64,000 nucleotides of DNA from Lacinutrix mariniflava (GCF_001418015.1 NZ_LIQG01000018.1:1-64000), one strand, 5' to 3'; numbered from the stretch's first letter, positions 45,981 to 56,567 are shown. Translations and numbers: made by a program. Notes: generated by a model from the letters alone, not told the origin.

Positions 45981-46442
45981 ATGAAAATATACACCTTTCA
46001 TAGAAAGCAAAACTTGCCAATCACCAAAGCGCAAGCTTGGGAGTTTTTATCCAGCCCGAAAAATTTAAAAACGATTACTCCAGATTATATGGGATTCGAT
46101 ATCCTTTCTGGAGCAGATAGACCAATGTATGCTGGACAAATAATTCAATACATAGTAACACCTGTTTTAGGTATTAAAACAAAGTGGGTTACAGAAATAA
46201 CTCATGTTGTAGATGGCGAATATTTTGTAGACGAACAACGTTTTGGTCCATATGCATTATGGCATCACAAACATTTTATTAAAGAAATTGATGGCGGTGT
46301 TGAAATGGAAGATATTATAGATTATAAAGTACCTATGGGTATTTTAGGTCAAATGGTTAATCCTATTTTAGTAAGACCAAAATTAGAAGAGATATTTAAA
46401 TATCGTACGCAAAAGTTAGAAGAATTATTTGGTAAATATTAA
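45981..46442 (+). CDS. SRPBCC family (START-like) protein
   Basis: 153 residues with the helix-grip pattern of the SRPBCC superfamily: ITKAQAWEFLSSPKNLKTITPDYM at the N-terminus, WVTEITHVVDGEYFVDEQRFGPYALWHHKHF in the middle, and a long C-terminal helix. The ligand is unknown, probably a hydrophobic molecule. Homologues are regular members of photolyase clusters. It starts 41 bp after TspO and ends 2 bp before the photolyase gene. Confidence 0.9.
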   Translation: MKIYTFHRKQNLPITKAQAWEFLSSPKNLKTITPDYMGFDILSGADRPMYAGQIIQYIVTPVLGIKTKWVTEITHVVDGEYFVDEQRFGPYALWHHKHFIKEIDGGVEMEDIIDYKVPMGILGQMVNPILVRPKLEEIFKYRTQKLEELFGKY

Positions 46443-46444
46443 AG

Positions 46445-47749
46445 ATGAAACAACCCATAAACATATTTTGGTTTAGAAGAGATTTACGTTTAGAAGATAA
46501 TCATGGTTTTTATGAAGCACTAAAAGCAGACAAACCAGTATTACCAATCTTTATTTTCGACGAAACCATATTAAGTAAACTACCAAAAGACGATGCTCGC
46601 GTTACCTTTATTCATGAGAATTTACAAGCGATGCAGGATATTCTAAAGAAAAAATATAACTCAGCTATTGCAATTTATCATGGCACTCCAGAAGTCGTCT
46701 ATAAACAGTTAATAGAAAATTATGCTATAGCATCTGTTTACACCAATCGAGATTATGAGCCCTACGCACTTGAAAGAGATAAGAATATTGAATCTTTATT
46801 AACTCATAACAGTATTAATTTCAAGACTTATAAAGATCAAGTTATCTTTGAGCGTGACGAAATTGTAAAAAAAGACGGTACACCGTATAGAGTTTATACA
46901 CCATTTTCTCGTGTATGGATAGATGAATATAATAGAAACCAAACATCCTTTTTTCCTTCGGAAGAATTCCTCAATAATACATTAAAAGATACTAAATTAC
47001 CAAATCTAAGTTTAACAGACATTGGTTTTCAAGAAGCTAAAGTTAAAGTAGAACATTACACAGTAACACCTACTTTAATTGCAGATTATGAAGCGACACG
47101 AAACTTTCCGGCGCAAGACAATACCTCTAAATTAGGACCACATTTACGTTTTGGAACTGTAAGTGTTCGTAAAATGGTAAAAGAAGCTTCAAAACAACAA
47201 AATATTACTTTCTTAAAAGAGTTAATTTGGCGTGAGTTTTTTACGCAAATACTTTGGCACTTTCCACACACAGCAAAAGACTGTTTTAAACCAAAATACG
47301 AACGTATAGAATGGCGCAACAATGAAATCGAATATAAAGCCTGGTGCGATGGCCAAACAGGTTATCCGTTGGTAGATGCAGGAATGCGACAATTAAACGC
47401 TACTGGCTTTATGCATAATCGCGTACGCATGCTTGTAGGTAGTTTTTTATGCAAACATTTATTAATAGATTGGCGCTTAGGTGAAGCTTACTTTGCATTA
47501 AAACTGCACGATTACGATATGTCTAGTAATATTGGAAACTGGCAATGGGTTGCTGGTTGTGGTGTGGATGCTTCACCATATTTTAGAATATTTAATCCAA
47601 CTACACAAATAGAAAAATTTGATAAGCAACACGAGTATATTAAAAAGTGGGTTCCAGAATATCAAGAGCTAACTTATACTAGCCAAATTGTGGATCATAA
47701 AGAAGCTCGAGAGCGTTGTTTAAGGGTTTACAAAGAGGCAGTATCTTAA
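46445..47749 (+). CDS. phr: Deoxyribodipyrimidine photolyase (class I CPD type)
   Basis: 434 residues. Standard photolyase N-terminal domain (INIFWFRRDLRLEDNHGF) and a canonical FAD-binding region: [44 protein letters not shown] and DYDMSSNIGNWQWVAGCGVDASPYFRIFNP, with the Asn and Trp expected for CPD repair by light. It is the third photolyase-family gene in 8.3 kb and the last gene of the cluster. Confidence 0.95.
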   Translation: MKQPINIFWFRRDLRLEDNHGFYEALKADKPVLPIFIFDETILSKLPKDDARVTFIHENLQAMQDILKKKYNSAIAIYHGTPEVVYKQLIENYAIASVYTNRDYEPYALERDKNIESLLTHNSINFKTYKDQVIFERDEIVKKDGTPYRVYTPFSRVWIDEYNRNQTSFFPSEEFLNNTLKDTKLPNLSLTDIGFQEAKVKVEHYTVTPTLIADYEATRNFPAQDNTSKLGPHLRFGTVSVRKMVKEASKQQNITFLKELIWREFFTQILWHFPHTAKDCFKPKYERIEWRNNEIEYKAWCDGQTGYPLVDAGMRQLNATGFMHNRVRMLVGSFLCKHLLIDWRLGEAYFALKLHDYDMSSNIGNWQWVAGCGVDASPYFRIFNPTTQIEKFDKQHEYIKKWVPEYQELTYTSQIVDHKEARERCLRVYKEAVS

Positions 47750-48139
47750 TTTAATAATTAATTTTTGCACCACCATAGTATACAACTTATTACAGAGCAA
47801 ACAATGAATACTAAATTGGCAGTAGCGAGATAGAAAGCCTTATACGAAAAAGTCAATAACTATAGAGTATAAACATTCTCTCTAATTCGAAAATGTAGTA
47901 AGTAGAGAAATACCTAGAAGAGTTATTGCTAGAAAGTAAAGCGCTTGAAACAAAGGCAAGAAATGGCTTGATATTACACGATATTGAAAACAAGAGAACT
48001 AAGTATAGCTCGAATTTTTTCTACAACAAAATGAGAGACGTTTGTATTTATTAACTAAGAGATGGAAAGAGTGTAAGTGAACACATTTTTTTATACTTTG
48101 AAGCAACAAATAAATCTAATAATAACTTTACTTAATATA
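47750..48139. pseudogene. Gene-free stretch with a probable decayed coding remnant
   Basis: No intact ORF lies here, but a protein-like frame persists: KALYEKVNNYRV (about 47837) is broken by stops, and 47902-48054 is an open segment reading EKYLEELLLESKALETKARNG and then NKRTKYSSNFFYNKMRDVCIY. This looks like a lost gene rather than random DNA. No family is recognisable, so the remnant call is tentative. Confidence 0.35.
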
Positions 48140-48241
48140 ATGTGTATGGAAACTGAGCAACAATTAATAACTATTTTATCTATTGCCCTTATAACCTTTA
48201 TGAGTCTGCTTTTTATAACTTTATTTAAATTAAAAAATTAG
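48140..48241 (+). CDS. Possible 33-residue membrane peptide
   Basis: ATG 48140 (or 48146) to TAG 48241 encodes METEQQLITILSIALITFMS and then LLFITLFKLKN: a short polar start, one helix and a basic end. Upstream TATACTTTG resembles a -7 box. The size and lack of a known family keep confidence low. Confidence 0.3.
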   Translation: MCMETEQQLITILSIALITFMSLLFITLFKLKN

Positions 48242-48295
48242 AATAACAGTATAAAAGATCAATTAAATTCTAAATAATTCTGTAAACAAAAAAAA

Positions 48296-48317
48296 GCCTG
48301 AAGTATCAACTTCAGGC
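48296..48317. terminator. Bidirectional terminator after the TPR gene
   Basis: GCCTGAAGT (48296-48304) pairs perfectly with ACTTCAGGC (48309-48317) over a 4-nt loop. An A run precedes it and a T run follows, so it works on either strand; the TPR gene stop is at 48343 on the minus strand. Confidence 0.9.
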
Positions 48318-48342
48318 ATTTTTCTATTTAAAATTTCCAGTT

Positions 48343-49578
48343 TTATAATCCAAATTTAACTTTCAAAGCTTTCGCCTTTTCAGTTTCATTAATTGCACTG
48401 TAAATATTTGCTAAAGTTTTAGCAAAATCGATATCACTAGAATCGACTTTAAGTACGTTTTCTAAATAAGGAACAGCTTCTTTATAAACGTTTATACGCT
48501 TAGCTTTAAGTTCGTCATACTTAATGTTATCTGATGCAGAATTAGACAATCCATTCATTTGTTTAACAATAGCAGATTCTTCTTCTAAAATTAAAGCAGA
48601 GATATTTTTCAAAGCATTAATATATGATGGGTCAATTTCTAGTACGGTTTGATAATATTTTTTAGCATCTACTGCATTTCCAGATTTAGCAGAAATTACA
48701 CCTAAATTGTAAAGTAAATCTTTATTCTTAGGATCATTTTCTATTACTTGTTTTATAAGCTTTCCATAATCTTCAGTATTACCTAGCTTTAAATGCACAT
48801 TAGCCTCGGTAAGTATTAAATCTGTATTAGAAGGATCATTTACTCTAGCTTCTTTTATTGCCTCTAAAGCTAACTCATTCTTATCTTGATTTATATAAAT
48901 TAAAGCTATTTTATTAGTTATTTCAGCAGCTTTAGATTCTGTCATTCTTTCTCCTGGACTAATATGTGTTTTGGCTTTAATGTAAAGATCTCGTGTTCTT
49001 TGGTCTATTATTTCTTCCTCACCACTTTCTTTATTGATAGCAAAATATTCTTTAGTAACACCAGTATATCCATTATCTTTTAGCATTATATAATGCGCTA
49101 AAGCCGTGTCATAATCTTGAGCTTGTATAGAACTTACAGCTGCATAATATAAATACTCTTGATCTTCAGGAACTAATTTATATAACATAGAAAACAAACT
49201 AGATGCCTCCTTATATTTTCCTTCTGTATAAAAACCATTAGCTTTTACTAATAATTCATTTTGAACAAACTTTTTTGTTTCGGTTAAATCCCTAACATAT
49301 TTTTTATCAACTTTCGATAAATCATCGAATGCTCTATCGAAATCTGCTATATTTCCTGAACCGTTAGCATATAATGCTTTTGCTCTATTAAAATAAAATT
49401 TAGATTTCATTTTATCGTCCATGCTATCAAGCATAGGCTCTAATGCAGTCGCTGTTGCTTTAGCTTCAGCAAAATTGTTGTTTTTAACAGCTTTTTCTAA
49501 AGTTTTCAATTCTTTCTTTTGTCCAAAAGAAAAAAGAGTTACAAATAAAGCTAGTGTAAAGATTAATTGTTTTTTCAT
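48343..49578 (-). CDS. Tetratricopeptide-repeat exported protein
   Basis: 411 residues. A signal peptide (to about SFGQ, residue 20) is followed by repeated TPR helices, for example YTEGKYKEASSLFSMLYKLVP, NGNAVDAKKYYQTVLEIDPSYINAL and AVPYLENVLKVDSSDIDFAKTLANIY. It probably acts as an extracytoplasmic scaffold. It lies 45 bp downstream of gyrA on the same strand, a neighbourhood common in Flavobacteriaceae. Confidence 0.88.
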   Translation of the reverse strand: MKKQLIFTLALFVTLFSFGQKKELKTLEKAVKNNNFAEAKATATALEPMLDSMDDKMKSKFYFNRAKALYANGSGNIADFDRAFDDLSKVDKKYVRDLTETKKFVQNELLVKANGFYTEGKYKEASSLFSMLYKLVPEDQEYLYYAAVSSIQAQDYDTALAHYIMLKDNGYTGVTKEYFAINKESGEEEIIDQRTRDLYIKAKTHISPGERMTESKAAEITNKIALIYINQDKNELALEAIKEARVNDPSNTDLILTEANVHLKLGNTEDYGKLIKQVIENDPKNKDLLYNLGVISAKSGNAVDAKKYYQTVLEIDPSYINALKNISALILEEESAIVKQMNGLSNSASDNIKYDELKAKRINVYKEAVPYLENVLKVDSSDIDFAKTLANIYSAINETEKAKALKVKFGL

Positions 49579-49623
49579 TCGTTTAAATTTTTATATTCCT
49601 AACCGGAATTAAGTTTTAATTAT

Positions 49624-52173
49624 TTATTCTTCTTCGTTAGAATCAACAGTCGTGCCGTTTTCAGAATCTTCAGTTTTTTCAGCGGCTTCAGGAATTATTA
49701 CATTTCCATCTTCGTCTAACTCAATCTCATCTTCTTCGTGCATTACTTTTGCTACAGCTGCAATAGAATCTTTTCCTTTAAGATTAATAAGTTTTACACC
49801 TTGTGTAGCTCTACCCATAACACGTAAATCTGCAACTGCCATTCTTATTGCAATACCAGATTTATTGATAATCATTAAATCATCTTCATCTGTTACATTC
49901 TTAATAGATACTAAATTACCTGTTTTCTCAGTAATAGAAATAGTTTTTACACCTTTTCCTCCACGATTGGTAATTCTATAGTCTTCTAAACTAGAACGTT
50001 TACCATAACCATTTTCTGAAACTACAAGGATGTTACTTTCCATATCATCTACAGCAATCATACCAATTACTTCATCGGTTTTCTCGTCTTGCAATCTAAT
50101 ACCTCTAACACCAGAAGCGCCACGACCCATTGGTCTTGTTTTAGCTTCTTCGAATCTAATAGCCTTACCAGACTTTAATGCTAGCATAACTTGGCTTTCA
50201 CCTGTTGTTAACTTCGCTTCTAATAAAGTATCACCTTCCTTAATAGTAATAGCATTAATACCATTAGTTCTTGGCCTAGAATATTGTTCTAAAGAAGTCT
50301 TTTTAACCTGACCTTTTTTGGTAGCCATAATCACATAATGACTATTTACGTACTCTTCATCTTTTAAATCTTGAGTACAAATAAATGCCATTACTTTGTC
50401 GTCTTGCTCAATATTTATAAGGTTTTGGATTGCTCTACCTTTAGATGTTTTAGAACCTTCCGGTATTTCGTAAACACGCATCCAGAAACATTTTCCTTTT
50501 TGTGTGAAGAATAACATGTATTGGTGGTTTGTACCTACAAATAAATGTTCTAAGAAATCTTCATTTCGGGTAGTCGAAGCTTTTTGTCCAACGCCTCCTC
50601 TATGCTGTGTTTTATACTCTGATAGAGATGTACGTTTAATATAACCCGCGTGAGAAATAGTAATTACTACTTTCTCATCTGGAATCATATCTTCAATACT
50701 TAAATCTCCACCTGCATACTCTATAACAGAACGACGATCATCTCCATATTTGTCACGAATAACAATTAATTCTTCCTTGATAATAGACATTCTACGCGCT
50801 TCATCAGCTAAAATATCTTTTAGATCAATAATCGTTTTCATTATTTCATCAAACTCATTACGAAGTTTGTCTTGTTCTAGGCCTGTTAATTGACGTAGAC
50901 GCATTTCGACAATAGCTTTCGCTTGAATTTCTGAAAGTTTAAAGCGTTCAATTAAATTATTACGTGCTTCATCTCCATTAGAAGAAGCTCTAATAATTTT
51001 TATTACTTCATCTATATTATCTGAAGCAATAATTAAACCTTCTAATATATGCGCACGTTCTTCCGCTTTGCGTAATTCGTATTTTGTGCGTCTAACAACA
51101 ACTTCATGTCTATGTTCAACAAAATATTGAATTAATTGTTTTAAATTCAATAATTGCGGACGTCCTTTTACTAATGCAATATTATTAACACTAAAAGACG
51201 ATTGTAAAGCTGTGTATTTGTATAATTTATTTAAAACGATGTTTGGTATTGCATCACGTTTTAAAACGTAAACAATACGCATTCCGTTTCTATCAGACTC
51301 ATCTCTAATAGTAGAAATACCTTCTAGTTTTTTATCGTTTACTAAATCGGCAGTTTTTTTAATCATGTCTGCCTTGTTCACTTGGTATGGAATTTCTGTT
51401 ACAATAACACATTCTCTACCTTGAACTTCTTCAATATTTGCATTGGCACGCATGACAATTCGTCCACGACCTGTATGAAAAGCTTCTTTTACACCATCGT
51501 AACCATAAATTGTTCCACCTGTTGGAAAATCTGGTGCTTTAATATGTGTTATTAGCTCATCAATCTCTATGTCATTATTATCAATGTAAGCAATAGTTCC
51601 ATCTACAACCTCTGTTAAATTGTGAGGCGGCATATTAGTTGCCATACCCACTGCAATACCAGAAGCTCCATTTACTAATAAACCTGGAATACGTGTTGGA
51701 AGAACCGTTGGTTCCTCTAAAGTATCATCAAAGTTTAATTTATGATCTACAGTTTCTTTATCAATATCTGCAAGCATATCCTCAGATATCTTACGCATTC
51801 TCGCTTCAGTATAACGCATTGCTGCTGGACTATCTCCATCTACAGATCCAAAGTTACCTTGCCCATCGACCAACATATAACGCAAACTCCATTCTTGAGC
51901 CATACGTACCATTGCATCGTAAACAGAAGTATCTCCATGTGGGTGGTACTTACCTAAAACTTCACCAACAATTCTTGCAGACTTTTTATGTGCACTGTTT
52001 GCTCTAACACCCAGTTCATGCATACCATAAAGTACACGTCTATGTACTGGTTTTAAACCATCTCTTACGTCTGGTAAAGCACGTGACACAATGACTGACA
52101 TTGAATAATCAATGTAAGCCGATTTCATTTCATCTTCAATATTAATTGGAATCACTTTTTCGCCTTCTGCCAT
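49624..52173 (-). CDS. gyrA: DNA gyrase subunit A
   Basis: 849 residues. The N-terminal breakage-reunion domain contains the catalytic Tyr121 ([10 protein letters not shown]). The quinolone-determining region reads [18 protein letters not shown] with Thr82 and Asp86 (E. coli Ser83 and Asp87 equivalents). The C-terminal half holds the six-bladed beta-pinwheel (for example [22 protein letters not shown] and [11 protein letters not shown]), followed by an acidic tail, as in many gyrases. With GyrB it introduces negative supercoils. Confidence 0.97.
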   Translation of the reverse strand: MAEGEKVIPINIEDEMKSAYIDYSMSVIVSRALPDVRDGLKPVHRRVLYGMHELGVRANSAHKKSARIVGEVLGKYHPHGDTSVYDAMVRMAQEWSLRYMLVDGQGNFGSVDGDSPAAMRYTEARMRKISEDMLADIDKETVDHKLNFDDTLEEPTVLPTRIPGLLVNGASGIAVGMATNMPPHNLTEVVDGTIAYIDNNDIEIDELITHIKAPDFPTGGTIYGYDGVKEAFHTGRGRIVMRANANIEEVQGRECVIVTEIPYQVNKADMIKKTADLVNDKKLEGISTIRDESDRNGMRIVYVLKRDAIPNIVLNKLYKYTALQSSFSVNNIALVKGRPQLLNLKQLIQYFVEHRHEVVVRRTKYELRKAEERAHILEGLIIASDNIDEVIKIIRASSNGDEARNNLIERFKLSEIQAKAIVEMRLRQLTGLEQDKLRNEFDEIMKTIIDLKDILADEARRMSIIKEELIVIRDKYGDDRRSVIEYAGGDLSIEDMIPDEKVVITISHAGYIKRTSLSEYKTQHRGGVGQKASTTRNEDFLEHLFVGTNHQYMLFFTQKGKCFWMRVYEIPEGSKTSKGRAIQNLINIEQDDKVMAFICTQDLKDEEYVNSHYVIMATKKGQVKKTSLEQYSRPRTNGINAITIKEGDTLLEAKLTTGESQVMLALKSGKAIRFEEAKTRPMGRGASGVRGIRLQDEKTDEVIGMIAVDDMESNILVVSENGYGKRSSLEDYRITNRGGKGVKTISITEKTGNLVSIKNVTDEDDLMIINKSGIAIRMAVADLRVMGRATQGVKLINLKGKDSIAAVAKVMHEEDEIELDEDGNVIIPEAAEKTEDSENGTTVDSNEEE

Positions 52174-52597
52174 ATATAATCTTAAATTAAATTTTTATAG
52201 TTGTTTCGTAACGCGCTAATATAATTATTTCATTAGTAACGGTAGGTCTTTATACTTACTTTTTGAGAATTTTTATTAACAATTACAACACCGTCTTTCG
52301 TTAATAACTATCTTGTTAATTGTTTTGATTTTATAAACATTTTTTTGTCCTTTAGCATATAAAACCATCAATTATTTTAAATGACGGAATAAAATGCCCT
52401 TTTTCGCCCTCTATTTATGTAAAAAATTAAACCTTAACCATAGCTATCGTTTACTTTTTTACTCGATATTACTAAGAAAAAGATTCTTTTATTTTAGTAC
52501 CGTTTTAAATAATAAATGGCATATTATATTATTTAAGGTATAGTTTTTGCCATTGATAATATGATTCACTAATTTTAATGACGAAAGGAATAACTAT
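52174..52597. other. Divergent gyrA-clpC intergenic region
   Basis: 424 bp without an ORF. It must carry promoters in both directions. A dyad AATGGCA (52515-52521) and TGCCATT (52548-52554), 26 bp apart, brackets a candidate promoter (TATAG, then TTTTTG near 52539) before clpC. An AGGA-like sequence lies 10 bp before the clpC ATG. Confidence 0.5.
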
Positions 52598-55150
52598 ATG
52601 GATGATAATTTTTCACCAAGAGTAAAGGATGTAATCGCTTACAGTAAAGAGGAAGCGCTTCGCTTAGGTCACGATTTTATTGGAACCGAACACCTTATGC
52701 TTGGCTTATTAAGAGATGGAAACGGAAAAGCAATAAATATATTAAATGCCTTAGATATCGATTTAAATCATTTAAGACGAAAAGTCGAAATTTTAAGCCC
52801 AGCAAATCCCAATATTACCATTACCTCTAACGATAAAAAGAACTTGCATTTAACTAGGCAAGCTGAGCGTGCTTTAAAAACTACTTTTTTAGAAGCTAAA
52901 TTATTTCAAAGCACCTCGATTAATACAGCACATTTGTTGCTGTGCATTTTAAGAAATGAAAACGATCCTACCACCAAGCTCCTAAACAAGCTTAAAGTAG
53001 ATTACGATAATGTTAAAGAAAAATTCAAGTCTATGCTTACAAACGACGATAATAATTATATAGAACCAAAAGCTGAATCTTTTCAAGATGATGATTCTAA
53101 AGAAAACGATGGCAGCGAGTCTAAAGATATTTTTAACACACCTACAGGAAAAAGCAACAAGAAGTCTAAAACACCAGTTTTAGATAACTTTGGTCGAGAT
53201 CTTACTGCTATGGCAGAAGAAGGTAAATTAGATCCTGTAGTTGGACGTGAAAAAGAAATTGAGCGTGTGTCTCAAATTTTATCACGTAGAAAGAAAAACA
53301 ACCCTTTATTAATTGGTGAACCTGGTGTTGGTAAAAGTGCCATTGCTGAAGGTTTAGCAAATAGAATTGTTAGCAAAAAAGTGTCTCGTATCCTTTTCGG
53401 AAAACGTGTAGTAACTCTTGATTTAGCTAGCTTAGTTGCCGGAACAAAATACAGAGGTCAATTTGAAGAACGCATGAAAGCCGTTATGAACGAGCTTGAA
53501 AAAAATACAGATGTTATTCTTTTTATAGACGAAATACATACCATTGTTGGTGCTGGTGGCGCAACAGGAAGTTTAGATGCTTCAAACATGTTTAAACCTG
53601 CTTTAGCAAGAGGAGAAATACAATGTATTGGTGCAACAACTCTAGACGAATACAGACAATACATCGAAAAAGATGGCGCCTTAGAGCGTCGTTTTCAAAA
53701 GGTAATTGTTGAGCCAACTACTGTTGAAGAAACTATTGAAATTCTTAATAATATTAAAGATAAATACGAAGAACATCACAATGTGGAGTATACACAAGAG
53801 GCAATTGAAGCTTGTGTAAAACTTACCGATCGCTACATGACAGAGCGTTTTCTTCCAGACAAAGCCATTGATGCTTTAGACGAAGCTGGCTCTCGTGTGC
53901 ACATTACAAATATTGATGTGCCTAAGCAAATTATTGAGCTTGAGAAAAAACTTGAAGAAGTTAAAGAAACAAAAAACTCTGTTGTTAAAAAACAGAAATA
54001 TGAAGAAGCTGCACGCTTGCGTGACGATGAAAAACGTATAGAAAAAGAGCTAGCTATTGCCCAAGAAAAATGGGAAGAAGATACGAAGTTGAATAAAGAA
54101 ATAGTTTCTGAAGACAATGTTGCAGACGTTGTGTCGATGATGACAGGAATTCCTGTTAATAGAATTGCGCAAAAGGAAAGTAATAAACTTGCAGAGTTAC
54201 CAGATCTTATTAACGGAAAAGTTATAGGTCAAGACGAAGCCGTTGCAAAGGTTGTAAAAGCAATACAGCGTAATCGTGCTGGACTTAAAGACCCAAACAA
54301 GCCAATTGGTTCGTTTATATTTTTAGGCCAAACAGGAGTTGGTAAAACACAATTAGCAAAAGTATTGTCTCGTGAATTATTTGATAGTGAAGAGTCACTA
54401 ATTAGAATAGACATGAGTGAATACATGGAGAAATTTGCTATTTCTCGTTTAGTTGGTGCACCTCCAGGATACGTAGGCTACGAAGAAGGTGGACAATTGA
54501 CAGAAAAAGTAAGACGTAAGCCTTATGCTGTTGTTCTTTTAGATGAAATTGAAAAAGCCCATCCAGATGTGTTTAACATGCTGTTACAGGTATTAGATGA
54601 CGGTTATTTAACAGATTCTCTTGGTAGAAAAATTGATTTTAGAAACACCATTATTATTATGACTTCTAATATTGGAGCTCGTAAACTAAAAGATTTTGGT
54701 ACAGGAATTGGATTTGGTACAGCATCACAAAAATCTCAAGAAGATGCTAATGCTCGTGCTGTAATACAAAATGCTTTAAAGAAATCTTTTGCACCAGAAT
54801 TTCTAAATAGAATTGATGATGTAGTTGTGTTTAACTCTCTTGAAAAAGAAGACATTCACCAAATTATTGATTTAGAACTTGATAAATTACTACTAAGAAT
54901 TAAAGATCTTGGTTATGAGTTAGAATTAACTGAAACTGCTAAAGATTTTATAGCAGAAAAAGGCTTCGATAAACAATACGGAGCAAGACCTTTAAAAAGA
55001 GCAATACAAAAGTATGTTGAAGATGCTTTAGCCGAAGAAATAATTACTTCTAAAGTGTCTGAAGGTGATAAAATTGTAATGGACTTAGATGTTAAATCTG
55101 AAGAAATAACAATTACAATCGAAAAAGCAGAGCAATCTACTGAATCATAA
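52598..55150 (+). CDS. clpC: ATP-dependent Clp protease ATP-binding subunit ClpC
   Basis: 850 residues. Two Clp N repeats (1-145), first AAA+ module with Walker [16 protein letters not shown] and Walker [10 protein letters not shown], a UVR/middle domain (about 445-500, [19 protein letters not shown]), and a second AAA+ module with [14 protein letters not shown] and [18 protein letters not shown]. This is the ClpC architecture: it unfolds substrates and feeds them to ClpP. Transcribed divergently from gyrA. Confidence 0.96.
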   Translation: MDDNFSPRVKDVIAYSKEEALRLGHDFIGTEHLMLGLLRDGNGKAINILNALDIDLNHLRRKVEILSPANPNITITSNDKKNLHLTRQAERALKTTFLEAKLFQSTSINTAHLLLCILRNENDPTTKLLNKLKVDYDNVKEKFKSMLTNDDNNYIEPKAESFQDDDSKENDGSESKDIFNTPTGKSNKKSKTPVLDNFGRDLTAMAEEGKLDPVVGREKEIERVSQILSRRKKNNPLLIGEPGVGKSAIAEGLANRIVSKKVSRILFGKRVVTLDLASLVAGTKYRGQFEERMKAVMNELEKNTDVILFIDEIHTIVGAGGATGSLDASNMFKPALARGEIQCIGATTLDEYRQYIEKDGALERRFQKVIVEPTTVEETIEILNNIKDKYEEHHNVEYTQEAIEACVKLTDRYMTERFLPDKAIDALDEAGSRVHITNIDVPKQIIELEKKLEEVKETKNSVVKKQKYEEAARLRDDEKRIEKELAIAQEKWEEDTKLNKEIVSEDNVADVVSMMTGIPVNRIAQKESNKLAELPDLINGKVIGQDEAVAKVVKAIQRNRAGLKDPNKPIGSFIFLGQTGVGKTQLAKVLSRELFDSEESLIRIDMSEYMEKFAISRLVGAPPGYVGYEEGGQLTEKVRRKPYAVVLLDEIEKAHPDVFNMLLQVLDDGYLTDSLGRKIDFRNTIIIMTSNIGARKLKDFGTGIGFGTASQKSQEDANARAVIQNALKKSFAPEFLNRIDDVVVFNSLEKEDIHQIIDLELDKLLLRIKDLGYELELTETAKDFIAEKGFDKQYGARPLKRAIQKYVEDALAEEIITSKVSEGDKIVMDLDVKSEEITITIEKAEQSTES

Positions 55151-55170
55151 TTATTAAATTATTTATTTAA

Positions 55171-55205
55171 ATAGCCAATATAATCTCAACGATTTTATTG
55201 GCTAT
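55171..55205 (+). terminator. Terminator after clpC
   Basis: ATAGCCAATA (55171-55180) pairs perfectly with TATTGGCTAT (55196-55205); a run of T residues follows. It lies 20 bp after the clpC stop. Confidence 0.9.
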
Positions 55206-55344
55206 TTTTTTGTGCAAAATTTACACTCACATTTATTGGTATAAAAACTTCTAGCATAGATTAAAATAAGAACTTTAATTAACCATTTTTGTAACATAAA
55301 ATTAGATGTGATTAAGTTACACTTGTTGAAAAACAACTTTTTAC

Positions 55345-55377
55345 CACAAATACAGTGCAGTTAGTCGGTTATTTGTG
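55345..55377 (+). promoter_or_regulatory. Dyad upstream of the first paralogue gene
   Basis: CACAAATA (55345-55352) and TATTTGTG (55370-55377) are exact inverted repeats separated by 17 bp, about 84 bp before the ATG at 55461. They could be an operator. The rest of 55151-55460 holds only the clpC terminator and AT-rich DNA. Confidence 0.35.
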
Positions 55378-55460
55378 AAATAAAAAAATAATACTCAACA
55401 CTAAACTCTATTTAAAGAAATGTATTATATCTTTTTAATGCATTTATAACACTAAAATTT

Positions 55461-55838
55461 ATGAACAAGACACTAACGCTTTCATTTGGCAAAATTCAAA
55501 TAGAAAATAGAATTGTTACAGCAGAGATTAATGAAGGTGTACATTTAACTTTAGAGCTTAGCGAGGAAATAGTTTTAAGTGTTTTTAAAAGCATAGGAGA
55601 TAAACCCACCATCTATATCAGCAATAGAATTAATTCTTATTCAATAGATCCAACGTTATACAGTACTATTTCTAATATTAAAAATATTATAGGTATTGCC
55701 ATTGTTAATGATATGGAAATATTTGAAAGCAGTGTGCAAATAGAGAAGTTCTTTTTTAAAAATAAATTTAAACATTTTAATACTCTTAGTAGCGCTATTT
55801 CATGGGCTGAAAAGGAATTAGCTTTATATAATATTTAA
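55461..55838 (+). CDS. Hypothetical protein, NRINSYS family, copy 1
   Basis: 125 residues without signal peptide or membrane helix. The pattern of strands and helices (start LSFGKIQIENRIVTAEINEGVH, centre KPTIYISNRINSYSIDP, end FFFKNKFKHFNTLSSAISWAE) suggests a small alpha/beta fold, perhaps STAS/SpoIIAA-like. It is clearly paralogous to the gene at 56205. Many Flavobacteriaceae carry similar short proteins; I know no assigned function. Confidence 0.8.
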   Translation: MNKTLTLSFGKIQIENRIVTAEINEGVHLTLELSEEIVLSVFKSIGDKPTIYISNRINSYSIDPTLYSTISNIKNIIGIAIVNDMEIFESSVQIEKFFFKNKFKHFNTLSSAISWAEKELALYNI

Positions 55839-56204
55839 ATCTAAATCTAAAAGATTAAGCTAAATATATAAATAGATAAGATTAAGACTATAGCTTTACC
55901 CTACCTATTCATACTACTTCTACTGTTTAATGTTTCTTTTGCGTTCTTTCATATAACATTACTGCCATCTAATAAAATACCAGAAAATGTTTCAGGAAAT
56001 TATTATTAATATAACACTAAACACACCAAAAATTATATAGTAAAACAGTACCTATGCCTAAAATCGAGTTTAGAGAATAACAATCAAGTTCTCAAAACAT
56101 TTATATTTAGCTTTTAATCGATTAATAATACTTTTAATCGAATGTATAAATCGTAAAAACTTAATAACTAAACATTTAATCACAAGAAAGTATATTTGTA
56201 CAAT
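55839..56204 (+). other. Gene-free stretch between the two paralogues with a signal-peptide-like fragment
   Basis: 366 bp. The frame 55872-56009 reads IDKIKTIALPYLFILLLLFN, then VSFAFFHITLLPSN and a stop, with a basic start and a signal-peptide-like core but no ATG, GTG or TTG start. It may be a decayed exported gene or chance. At 56191-56198 TATATTTG is a -7-like box just before the second paralogue. Confidence 0.4.
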
Positions 56205-56567
56205 ATGTTAATAAATCTAGATTTTTGTTCCCTCGAACTTTTTAATAATTATGTAATTTGTATAGTCAATGAAGGTGTAACCATTTGTAAAAAAAATAGC
56301 GATAAGCAAACAGAGTTTATTTTAAATCATTTCCAAAATAAACCTTTTGTATACATAACTAACAGAATAAACTCCTATTCCGTAAACCCATTAATATACA
56401 AGAACATTAGTAAAATTAAAAACTTATTAGGCTTTGCAGTGGTTTCTCAAAACGAAACCACTTTAAACAACGTAGAAATTGAAAAACTTTTTTTTAATGG
56501 AAAACCGTTTAAACCATTTACAGATTTAGAACAAGCTATAAATTGGGCTAATTGTTTAACTCTATAA
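56205..56567 (+). CDS. Hypothetical protein, NRINSYS family, copy 2
   Basis: 120 residues from the ATG at 56205. A TTG at 56196 also opens the frame, but it is part of a TATATTTG -7-like box, and the ATG aligns best with the start of the paralogue at 55461. Shared features: VNEGV near residue 22, KPFVYITNRINSYSVNPLIY, IKNLLGFAVV and EIEKLFFNGKPFKPFTDLEQAINWA. If the -7 box is used the mRNA would be almost leaderless. The function is unknown. Its stop abuts the hutH stop. Confidence 0.78.
   Translation: MLINLDFCSLELFNNYVICIVNEGVTICKKNSDKQTEFILNHFQNKPFVYITNRINSYSVNPLIYKNISKIKNLLGFAVVSQNETTLNNVEIEKLFFNGKPFKPFTDLEQAINWANCLTL

Noticed and set aside
51639-52007. 122-codon plus-strand ORF opposite gyrA
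   Set aside because: Opposite strand of the conserved gyrA breakage-reunion domain; no domain features of its own.
49624-52173. Thr at the quinolone-determining position of GyrA (Thr82) as a resistance mutation
   Set aside because: Thr is a natural residue at this site in several bacteria; resistance cannot be inferred without relatives for comparison.
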